DNA of 46,069 nucleotides from UBA6264 sp964531505. GTDB taxonomy: Bacteria; Patescibacteriota; Patescibacteriia; UBA2591; UBA6264. The translations under genes and the position numbers were made by a program. Positions 1 to 5,533 of the stretch are shown piece after piece (position 1 is the stretch's first letter; each line of letters starts with the position of its first letter). The stretch is from the NCBI GenBank assembly GCA_964531505.1, contig CAZHDT010000002.1, positions 1-46,069 of the forward strand. Reading direction: 5' to 3'. The notes beneath the pieces were generated by a model. The model was not told the DNA's origin. It saw nothing but the letters and a program-made list of their open reading frames with translations, and did not search any database.

Positions 1-38
1 AAACATTGTATTTATAATTACAATTATGTTATTAAAAA

Positions 39-132
<94 letters not shown>

Positions 133-194
133 AAAATACGCTAACTCTTCGCTTAATCTATTAAACTTCGCTAAACGAAGAAATTACATGTGAT

Positions 195-266
195 ATGGAA
201 GAAGGAATAGAATTATTTCGCAAAAATAAAAAATATTTATTTTCTGTTAATCTAAAAAAATGTTAA
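195..266 (+). CDS. possible 23-codon leader ORF overlapping the next gene
   Basis: A short frame starts at ATG 195 and stops at TAA 264-266, overlapping the ATG at 260 of the histidine phosphatase in another frame. The peptide begins MEEGIELFRKNKKY. The phosphatase has no Shine-Dalgarno in front of its ATG, so stop/start overlap could couple translation. It could equally be the tail of a lost gene or chance. There is no homology I recognise. Confidence 0.2.
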   Translation: MEEGIELFRKNKKYLFSVNLKKC

Positions 267-1087
267 ATAATCACGAAAATTTAAAGAATAATTCTTTCTT
301 CAGTAATAGACTTGAAAAAGAAAAAGAACCACGAAAGGTAATTGTTTTTATTAGACATCCAGAACAAGACTTTAAGGTTAAACAATCAATGCGATTAGCC
401 AAAGATGGAGAAGATATAAATACTTATTCCCTAATTACTGCAAATGGATTAAAGCAACTTAGACAACTTTCAGAATATCTAGAAAAAGATTTTCCATGGA
501 AAATCTCAGATAGGGAATATTCAATCTATTCAAGTCCAATAAAAAGAGCTCAAAGAGGAGCTGATATTCTTGAGACAAATATTAGACTTAAGATAGCAGA
601 TGGCATTAAAATTCCTATTCCGGTAAATAATAACAGAAATATACTTGAGTGTTTTTCTGAAATAATATTCGCAACCGACATTGCTACAGACGAAGATATA
701 ATTAGAAGAGCGAAGATGAGAAAAATAAAAGTTGTAGACGCTTGGTTAGATATGGAGGGGGAAAATTTATTACCTAGGTTTCAAAATAAACTTAATGACA
801 TAAGAGAAGGGTTTTTTTATTTAGAACAACAGCCAACAAAACTTGATATTGTTTTGAGTCACGGATTAACGATTGCTACTATCATTTGGACCGCCCAAAA
901 CCCTGAAAAATTTAAAAATATAGAATATAAATTGACAATGAATGATTTAAAAGAAATAGTCAATTATTCAAAGAACATTCCTTGTACATCAATTACTGAG
1001 TTCAGTATTGATGATAATGGTATAAGTTTAGATAAAATCGGAGAAACGCCACACCTAAAGAAGGAAAACAATGAAACAATAATATGA
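260..1087 (+). CDS. histidine phosphatase superfamily protein (phosphoglycerate-mutase-like)
   Basis: The 275-residue protein carries the family's catalytic pattern: an RH pair (R32-H33, in IRHPEQD, where the usual RHG is RHP), a second arginine in SSPIKRAQ (R96), and a distal histidine in LSHGLTIA (H201). Known members form a phosphohistidine on the first His and remove or transfer phosphate from small metabolites or phosphoproteins. The substrate here cannot be read from sequence. The 25 residues before the first strand are polar and probably disordered. The gene ends in an ATGA overlap with a P-loop kinase at 1084, so the two are almost certainly translated together. They sit as a two-gene cassette between two tRNA-Ser genes. 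The acidic 'proton donor' is not obvious; E130 is a candidate. The family call is solid, the function open. Confidence 0.85.
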   Translation: MLNNHENLKNNSFFSNRLEKEKEPRKVIVFIRHPEQDFKVKQSMRLAKDGEDINTYSLITANGLKQLRQLSEYLEKDFPWKISDREYSIYSSPIKRAQRGADILETNIRLKIADGIKIPIPVNNNRNILECFSEIIFATDIATDEDIIRRAKMRKIKVVDAWLDMEGENLLPRFQNKLNDIREGFFYLEQQPTKLDIVLSHGLTIATIIWTAQNPEKFKNIEYKLTMNDLKEIVNYSKNIPCTSITEFSIDDNGISLDKIGETPHLKKENNETII

Positions 1088-1686
1088 ATAAAATAATTTT
1101 AATTGGTGGAGCGCCAACAATAGGAAAGACTTATTTGGCTAATAAACTTTCAAGAGATATCAAATTACCATGGATTTCTACGGATATTATTAGGGGGTTA
1201 ATGCAAAAAGTAGTTAGAAAGGAAGATTATCCAGCTTTATTTTATCCCCCCATGTCAATAGCAAAAGAGTATTTAGAAAAACATACTCCAAAAGAAATCA
1301 TGAATGATCAAAACAAAGAAAGTATTGTAGTTTGGCGAGGGGTTCAAGGAATTTTAGATGATGGATATCCTTGGGAGAGTTATATTGTTGAAGGAGTCGC
1401 GATTCTACCTGGTTTCGTTTATAAAGCTATGGATAAATCGAAATGTATTTTACCAATTTTTCTATACGAAGATAGGGAGGACAGAATTAGAGAAGTAATA
1501 TTTAAAAGAGGTCTTTGGGACGACGCAGATAAATATTCAGATAAATTAAAAGAGAAAGAGGTTTCTTGGGTTGCTTTATTTAATAAATTTATTAAAAGAG
1601 AAACTTCTAAATATGGTCTTCCAATAGTAAGATACAGAGATGATGGGTCTCATTTTAAGGAAATAAAATTATTATGCGGTTTTTAA
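1084..1686 (+). CDS. P-loop small-molecule kinase, 2-phosphoglycerate-kinase-like
   Basis: This is a 200-residue single-domain P-loop protein. The Walker A motif GAPTIGKT spans residues 9-16. It is followed by STDIIRGLM (about 32-40), a pattern shared with 2-phosphoglycerate kinase and related AAA_33/zeta-like kinases, and by YIVEGVAILPG (about 100-110), which resembles the IxEGvhlvPG segment of 2-PGK. An arginine-rich lid (EDREDRIREVIFKRG, about 129-143) follows. I infer a kinase that phosphorylates a small metabolite or a nucleotide-linked substrate. It starts inside the stop codon of the upstream histidine phosphatase (ATGA), so kinase and phosphatase may act on the same compound in opposite directions, as in PFK-2/FBPase-2. 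A zeta-toxin-type kinase is an alternative. Confidence 0.75.
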   Translation: MNKIILIGGAPTIGKTYLANKLSRDIKLPWISTDIIRGLMQKVVRKEDYPALFYPPMSIAKEYLEKHTPKEIMNDQNKESIVVWRGVQGILDDGYPWESYIVEGVAILPGFVYKAMDKSKCILPIFLYEDREDRIREVIFKRGLWDDADKYSDKLKEKEVSWVALFNKFIKRETSKYGLPIVRYRDDGSHFKEIKLLCGF

Positions 1687-1715
1687 TTTAATATTCTTTA
1701 AAACAAACAAACTTT

Positions 1716-1805
1716 GGAGGCGTGGCTGAGCGGTCGAAAGCGACAGTCTTGAAAACTGTTATACCTGAAAAGGTATCAGAGGTTCGAATCCTCTCGCCTC
1801 CGCCA
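1716..1805 (+). tRNA. tRNA-Ser (UGA), CCA encoded
   Basis: The acceptor GGAGGCG (1716-1722) pairs with CGCCTCC (1795-1801); G and CCA follow. The anticodon stem ACAGT/ACTGT encloses CTTGAAA, so the anticodon is TGA at 1750-1752, reading UCN codons. The long variable arm TATACCTGAAAAGGTATC confirms a class II tRNA. It lies 29 nt after the P-loop kinase stop and may share its transcript. Confidence 0.96.
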
Positions 1806-1859
1806 ATGTATTTTAATAAAAAAGATTAAATATATTTAAAAAATTTTTATTAAATTATT

Positions 1860-2363
1860 ATGTCTGATGAAAATTTAAAACACGATTCAGAATACGGAAA
1901 ATTACTTTTAAAATGGAATTTTCCCGAGTATGAATCGCCAGTAAGGAATAAATCGTGGTATTTTGTCAGTAGTATAGTTTTTATTATTATTCTGATTTAT
2001 TCTTTAGTTACCCGGAATTTTATTTTTACTATTTTCTTAATTCTTTTTGGTTTGATAATTTTTCTTCATTTAAAAAATTCTCCTTTAGAAGTAGAATTTA
2101 AAATTTATGAAGACGGTCTAGTTTTGGGAAATCGTTTTTATGAATGGACTGAATTAAAGAGTTTCCGCCTAGTTTATAAACCACCTTATGTTAAAAGACT
2201 TTATTTTGATACGAAAAATAATTTAACCCCGGAAGTTTCTATAAATTTAGAAAAGCAAAATCCTTTGGAAATAAGGAAAATATTAAAAAATTATTTAAAA
2301 GAAGATTTAGATAAAGAAGAAGAGATTTTATTTGATAAAATAAACCGCTGGTTAAAGATTTAA
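1860..2363 (+). CDS. conserved-type membrane protein, two TM helices plus cytosolic domain
   Basis: This 167-residue protein is not a family I can name. It has a short polar N-terminus containing KWNFPEYE, then two adjacent hydrophobic segments (about residues 32-50 and 53-69). A soluble C-terminal part of about 95 residues follows, alternating strand-like stretches (EFKIYEDGLVLGNRF, LKSFRLVYKPPYVKRL) and ending in an amphipathic helix. The pattern resembles small bacterial PH-like (bPH) membrane proteins common in Parcubacteria, but that is inference. The ATG at 1860 is the only sensible start. The stop is 2 nt before tRNA-Arg, so both are probably on one transcript. Confidence 0.7.
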   Translation: MSDENLKHDSEYGKLLLKWNFPEYESPVRNKSWYFVSSIVFIIILIYSLVTRNFIFTIFLILFGLIIFLHLKNSPLEVEFKIYEDGLVLGNRFYEWTELKSFRLVYKPPYVKRLYFDTKNNLTPEVSINLEKQNPLEIRKILKNYLKEDLDKEEEILFDKINRWLKI

Positions 2364-2365
2364 GA

Positions 2366-2437
2366 GCTCCCATAGCTCAAAGGATAGAGTACCGGCTTGC
2401 GGAGCCTGTGATGGAGGTTCGATTCCTCCTGGGAGCA
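2366..2437 (+). tRNA. tRNA-Arg (GCG anticodon), no encoded CCA
   Basis: The acceptor GCTCCCA (2366-2372) pairs with TGGGAGC (2430-2436), with discriminator A2437 followed by TTT rather than CCA. The T arm is GGAGG-TTCGATT-CCTCC. The anticodon loop TTGCGGA gives GCG, which reads CGC/CGU. The anticodon stem CCGGC/GCCTG has one C-T mismatch and the variable loop is only four nt. Most bacteria read these codons with ACG converted to ICG by TadA, so an unmodified GCG is unusual. Ala was considered and rejected because there is no G3:U70. Confidence 0.8.
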
Positions 2438-2441
2438 TTTT

Positions 2442-2465
2442 AAAAAGGGGACTGTCCCCTTTTTT
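2442..2465. repeat. REP-like palindrome GGGGAC-T-GTCCCC between A and T runs
   Basis: AAAAAGGGGACTGTCCCCTTTTTT forms an 11-bp perfect inverted repeat around one central T. A degenerate relative lies at 41605-41628. Palindromes of this shape are typical of REP elements mobilised by RAYT-type (TnpA-REP) transposases; no such transposase is in the window. Its T run may also let it terminate the tRNA-Arg transcript. Confidence 0.6.
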
Positions 2466-2552
2466 CTCTTCTCGTTTGCCCGCTCCCAGCCTAAGTTTTT
2501 GAGCTAATTTTTCAAAATTAGTCGAATATAGACTAGTTTTTAATTAAAATAT

Positions 2553-2577
2553 AAAAACCCTACAAACAGGGTTTTTT
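2553..2577. terminator. bidirectional intrinsic terminator
   Basis: AAAAACCC (2553-2560) and GGGTTTTTT (2569-2577) form a hairpin around an 8-nt loop, with a U run in either direction. It can stop the plus-strand membrane-protein/tRNA-Arg transcript and the minus-strand XRE/ImmA transcript coming from the right. Confidence 0.65.
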
Positions 2578-2719
2578 GAATTGAATTTTTGAAAAGAATG
2601 GCGGGGTTTACGGGACGATTTCAGAACTATGGATTGGGAGGAAGTGACAATAAATCTTAGCGTATTTAAAATAAAATAATATTTGGATATATTTGAAGTG
2701 ATTTTTAAAAATTGAATAA
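2578..2719. other. intergenic stretch with short open remnant
   Basis: The stretch has locally higher GC than its surroundings. On the plus strand a frame stays open for 28 codons after TGA 2590-2592 up to TAA 2677-2679 and reads EWRGLRDDFRTMDWEEV in its middle. No start codon or homology is apparent. It may be the decayed tail of a lost gene. A second small inverted repeat, CTAATTTT/AAAATTAG, lies just upstream at 2504-2521. Confidence 0.25.
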
Positions 2720-3328
2720 TTATTTTTTATTCTCAAGTTTTTCTAATGCTATAAACATAGCCATTTGAGAAACGCCAAAAATAATTGATAACTGCGAAGC
2801 CAATAATTGCTTCAATGTTTCTTTTGATATAGATTTTATTTTAGATAATAATTTTGTATCAAATGATTCTAATATTTGATTTTTTTCCAACTTCAATCTG
2901 TCTTCTGGTATAAGAAGGTATCCTGCAAAAATATCAGCTTGCTTGTCAATTCTTCTAATATTTTCCCTATAAGGTTTTTTTTCTTGAATTTCGCGAAAAT
3001 CATCCCAGTTTTTTATTCCAAAATTTTTATAAATATTTTTATGTAAAACAAAGTGTCCAATTTCGTGAGCGTAAGAAAATCTTAATCTATTTTTTTGAGT
3101 ATCATCAGAATAAATTTTTTCATCCACATAGATAGATTTAAAATTAGACATTATTATCATATCTATTCCGCGAAGATATTTTAGTCCTGGTGATAAGGCG
3201 ATAGTCATTTTTAGTTTCAGTTCTATAATGTCTTCCATTTCTACGGGAATGGAATTGTCTGAATATTTGGTTCTGAAATTATTCGCTATATTTTTAATTT
3301 TTTCGTTACTGAGATACAGAATTTCCAT
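2720..3328 (-). CDS. ImmA/IrrE-family metallo-endopeptidase
   Basis: The 202-residue protein contains the zinc-protease motif AHEIGHFVLH (HExxH, about residues 88-97) and a downstream acidic helix with QADIFAGYLLIP, the pattern seen in ImmA/IrrE proteins (COG2856). Known members cleave a partner XRE-type repressor and so switch on mobile-element excision or DNA-damage genes. The start ATG (3326-3328) directly abuts the stop of an XRE regulator with zero gap, so the two are one operon with the protease second. That order matches immR-immA and ddrO-irrE logic. There is no integrase, terminase or conjugation gene nearby, so this may be a domesticated stress switch or a toxin-antitoxin-like pair. 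Confidence 0.88.
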   Translation of the reverse strand: MEILYLSNEKIKNIANNFRTKYSDNSIPVEMEDIIELKLKMTIALSPGLKYLRGIDMIIMSNFKSIYVDEKIYSDDTQKNRLRFSYAHEIGHFVLHKNIYKNFGIKNWDDFREIQEKKPYRENIRRIDKQADIFAGYLLIPEDRLKLEKNQILESFDTKLLSKIKSISKETLKQLLASQLSIIFGVSQMAMFIALEKLENKK

Positions 3329-3706
3329 TTAACTTTTTTTTATTAATTTTATTAATTCTTCTATATCTTTTTTGGTCATCTTTTCTTTTTTTATTGATCT
3401 AAAAAATGCCGGAAGATAGTTTGTAATATTTTCTTCTTTCATAATATCGGATGGGATTAAGCCCTGCGCTACTTGCGCATCGCTTATAAAATTTTTAATT
3501 TCTATAGCATTTGTTAATCCTAACGCTTCAGCCCATTTGTTTAATATTTTATTATTAGATGGGGGAGAGATTCTGCCTCTTTCTATTTTACTCCAATTAC
3601 TGGGGTCGTAATCAACCCTTTTACACATTTTTCTAAGAGTTAAACCTTTATTAATTCGCAATTCTTTTAATTTTTGACCAAATTTTTGTAAATTTTTATT
3701 CGCCAT
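3329..3706 (-). CDS. XRE-family helix-turn-helix regulator
   Basis: I start the protein at ATG 3704-3706 (MANKNLQKFGQKLKELR, 125 aa). An in-frame GTG at 3758-3760 would put translation inside the promoter palindrome and is unlikely. The HTH_3/Cro-CI domain covers about residues 8-65: LRINKGLTLRKMCKRV, then DPSNWSKIERGRISPP. The C-terminal 55 residues (VAQGLIPSDIM..., YLPAFFRSIKKEKMTK) are probably the dimerisation or protease-recognised tail. It is followed without a gap by an ImmA/IrrE protease. The promoter carries an inverted repeat over its -10 box, so autorepression is the simplest model. Confidence 0.88.
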   Translation of the reverse strand: MANKNLQKFGQKLKELRINKGLTLRKMCKRVDYDPSNWSKIERGRISPPSNNKILNKWAEALGLTNAIEIKNFISDAQVAQGLIPSDIMKEENITNYLPAFFRSIKKEKMTKKDIEELIKLIKKS

Positions 3707-3742
3707 AGTTCTTTTTTTATTTTTATTAATATATTGACCTCT

Positions 3743-3778
3743 GTGGTATAATAATACCACAAAGACAAGAAATTACAA
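3743..3778 (-). promoter_or_regulatory. promoter with overlapping palindromic operator for XRE-ImmA operon
   Basis: On the minus strand a -35 TTGTAA (3778-3773), a 16-nt spacer and a -10 TATTAT (3756-3751) precede the XRE ATG by about 45 nt. The -10 lies within GTGGTAT-aata-ATACCAC (3743-3760, plus-strand reading), a 7-bp inverted repeat. A dimeric repressor bound there would block RNA polymerase, as expected for autoregulation by the XRE protein. The box identities are inferred by eye. Confidence 0.55.
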
Positions 3779-3813
3779 CGTTTAACCTGTGTATAACTTT
3801 TGATGAAAAAATA

Positions 3814-3844
3814 AACAAAAAAATAGAGTGAATAACTCTATTTT
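3814..3844 (-). terminator. intrinsic terminator of infC-rpmI-rplT-tRNA-Asp
   Basis: On the minus strand AAAATAGAGT (3844-3835), loop TATTC and ACTCTATTTT (3829-3820) form a 10-bp hairpin followed by further T residues. It lies just 3' of tRNA-Asp and closes the ribosomal operon. Confidence 0.75.
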
Positions 3845-3851
3845 AGGATAG

Positions 3852-3928
3852 TGGCGGTCCGGACGGGACTCGAACCCGCAACCTTCTGCGTGACAGGCAG
3901 ATGATCTAACCAATTGATCTACCGAACC
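3852..3928 (-). tRNA. tRNA-Asp (GUC), CCA encoded, overlaps rplT
   Basis: Read on the minus strand, the acceptor GGTTCGG (3928-3922) pairs with CCGGACC (3862-3856) with one T-G pair. Discriminator G and encoded CCA (3854-3852) follow. The anticodon loop CTGTCAC lies in stem CTGCC/GCAGA-type pairing, giving anticodon GTC. Its first 10 nt are also the last two codons and the stop codon of rplT, so tRNA and L20 mRNA share sequence. Confidence 0.94.
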
Positions 3929-4263
3929 TTTTCGATAATTTGAGAGAATATTTGAGGATGATTTTCCGCTAATTGAGCTAAAATTTTTCTATCAATTTCG
4001 ATATGATTAGTTTTCAAAGCAGCAATGAATTTTGAATAGGATAAATCATGATTATGACAAGCAGCATTTATTTTAATTTGCCAAAGAGCCCTAAATACTC
4101 TTTTTTTATTTCTTCGGTCACGATAAGCATAAACACCAGCTTTTCTAACAGCTGTTTTGGCCAGTTTGATTTTGCTTTTTCTTCCCCCGCGATATCCTTT
4201 TGTCAGTTTGAGTAGATTTGTCCTTTTTTTTAAGTGACCCTTTCCCCTTTTTACTCTTGGCAT
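3919..4263 (-). CDS. rplT: 50S ribosomal protein L20
   Basis: The 114-residue basic protein has the L20 signature: MPRVKRGKGHLKKRTNLLKL, then KGYRGGRKSKIKLAKTAV and RDRRNKKRVFRALWQIKINA, with the C-terminal YSKFIAALK...IEIDRKILAQLA. L20 binds 23S rRNA domain I early in assembly and in many bacteria represses its own infC-rpmI-rplT operon. That gene order is present here. The TAG stop (3921-3919) and the two preceding codons (Val, Arg) lie inside the tRNA-Asp acceptor stem. RNase P cleavage of a shared transcript would therefore cut the rplT reading frame before its stop. A slightly shorter C-terminus than usual (about 118 aa) fits this. Confidence 0.97.
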   Translation of the reverse strand: MPRVKRGKGHLKKRTNLLKLTKGYRGGRKSKIKLAKTAVRKAGVYAYRDRRNKKRVFRALWQIKINAACHNHDLSYSKFIAALKTNHIEIDRKILAQLAENHPQIFSQIIEKVR

Positions 4264-4329
4264 ATTTTTAATTTAAATAATTTATTGGTTAAAATTAGAT
4301 TTTTTTTGATTATAATTATTTTTTTAAGA

Positions 4330-4515
4330 CTAACCCAAATATTGCCGAACAGTTTTTCTTAAACTTTTGGATAAAGTCTTTAACTGGCGTTTATTTTTGG
4401 TAGTGGCGCCGGATTCACTGCTATTATAATGGTTTTGGCCGCAAGTTCGGTGTAAAATTTTTCCGTTTTTTGTCATAGTGAGCCTTTTGGTGATTAATTT
4501 TCGATTTTTCAACAT
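4330..4515 (-). CDS. rpmI: 50S ribosomal protein L35
   Basis: The 61-residue basic protein reads KRLTMTKNGKILHRTCGQNH near its N-terminus, matching the L35 pattern K-R-x-x-x-T-x-x-G-K-I-x-R. It ends in the basic helix SKSLRKTVRQYLG. It lies 4 nt after the infC stop and 66 nt before rplT, the universal infC-rpmI-rplT order. The sequence is divergent in the middle (SSESGATTKNKRQL replaces the usual KSxKRKRxLR stretch), as in other CPR L35 proteins. Confidence 0.9.
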   Translation of the reverse strand: MLKNRKLITKRLTMTKNGKILHRTCGQNHYNSSESGATTKNKRQLKTLSKSLRKTVRQYLG

Positions 4516-4519
4516 ATAA

Positions 4520-5020
4520 TTAAAAAGAAATAATAGTAATTAAAGAATTTCCTTGCCTGGTTGAATTTTGTTCTATTTTTATTTTTTTTCCAAGGGTTTC
4601 AATGAATTTATTCATTTTTTGTTCTGCCAAATCAAAGTGAGCTTTTTCTCTTCCCTTAAGAATCATTTCAATTTTGACTTTATATCCCTTAGTTAAAAAA
4701 TCTTCCGCCTTTTTAGCTCGAAGCATTAAATCATGTTCGCTTATTCTTGGCGTTAAACGAATGCCTTTAAGACTAGTACTTTTTTGTTGCTTTTTTTGTT
4801 GTCGGTCTTTCTTTTTTAAATCGTATTTAAATTGGCCAAAATTAATAATTTTAGCTACCGGCGGATTAGCCTTCGGCCCGATTTCAACTAAATCCAAGCC
4901 CTTTTCTCTAGCAAGCGCCAAAGCTTTTTCTGTTTCAATATCTCCTATGTGTTTGTTTTCTTCATCAATTAGACAAACTTTAGGACAAATAATTTTGTTA
5001 TTAAGGCGATAATATTTCAC
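4520..5020 (-). CDS. infC: translation initiation factor IF-3
   Basis: The 166-residue protein has the two-domain IF3 layout. The N-domain contains VCLIDEENKHIGDIETEKAL and GLDLVEIGPKANPPVAKI, followed by the basic linker KYDLKKKDRQQKKQQ. The C-domain contains KGIRLTPRISEHDLMLRAKK and FLTKGYKVKIEMILKGREKA. IF3 binds the 30S platform and enforces start-codon selection. Its start here is GTG (5020-5018), not the AUU/AUC that allows IF3 autoregulation in enterobacteria. It is first in the infC-rpmI-rplT-tRNA-Asp transcription unit. The 137 nt between it and tmRNA hold no gene that I can see. Confidence 0.97.
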   Translation of the reverse strand: MKYYRLNNKIICPKVCLIDEENKHIGDIETEKALALAREKGLDLVEIGPKANPPVAKIINFGQFKYDLKKKDRQQKKQQKSTSLKGIRLTPRISEHDLMLRAKKAEDFLTKGYKVKIEMILKGREKAHFDLAEQKMNKFIETLGKKIKIEQNSTRQGNSLITIISF

Positions 5021-5157
5021 TAAAAATATTTATTTTTTTTATTAAATTTTAATAGAGTAGGAGTTTTCTTTGCGCTGATAAAATCTTAGAACACCTTTTA
5101 TTCTTGTTTATTTGTCTGTAAATCTATCACTCCAAAATTTTTGGCTCGGGATAATGA

Positions 5158-5502
5158 TGGTGGAGGTGGGGAGAATCGAACTCCCGTCTAAAAAGTATTA
5201 TTAAAAGTTTCTACTCTTGTAGTTTAGTTTGGTGTCGGGTTTATGATAAAAACTAAACAAAAATGCTTAAACCCCTATCCCCATTTTTCTAAGCTTTTAA
5301 CTTGGGCGGTTAAATGCCGATCCTGCTGATTTGACGCCAAATTTCGGATAGCAGGAATCTCTGAATTTGACGGCAATAGGTTATTACGCTACTGCTAAAG
5401 CTAAATTTTCGTTGACAATTATTTTTTTGAGAAATTTTTTGTCTTTCTCAAGACAAAGAGCCGCTTTTAATATTTGACTTTTCATCGAATCCAATCACCC
5501 CC
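5158..5502 (-). ncRNA. ssrA: transfer-messenger RNA (tmRNA)
   Basis: The 5' end GGGGGTGATTGGATTCGATG (from 5502) and the 3' end GGGAGTTCGATTCTCCCCA plus CCTCCACCA (to 5158) give the tRNA-like domain. The acceptor GGGGGTG pairs with CACCTCC and includes the G3:U pair recognised by AlaRS; discriminator A and encoded CCA follow. The tag frame at 5416-5381 reads Val-Asn-Glu-Asn-Leu-Ala-Leu-Ala-Val-Ala and then TAA TAA. The resume codon is GTC rather than the common GCA. The C-terminal ALAVA is a plausible degron. The RNA is in one piece, 32 nt behind fusA and in the same direction. Its partner smpB is at 11527-11979. Confidence 0.95.
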
Positions 5503-5533
5503 GGCAATTGGCGTATTTTATAAAATCGTTATT

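Noticed and set aside
2442..2465. CRISPR repeat or insertion-sequence end
   Set aside because: Only two copies, 39 kb apart, with no spacer pattern, no target duplication and no transposase.
3707..3760. Longer XRE protein starting at GTG 3758-3760
   Set aside because: The start would lie in the operator/-10 palindrome and adds a non-conserved, lysine-rich leader; ATG 3704-3706 fits the HTH family start.
4674..5012. Plus-strand open frame opposite infC
   Set aside because: It is a shadow of the conserved infC frame, with cysteine/phenylalanine-rich non-protein-like composition. The same applies to the frames opposite fusA, valS and proS.
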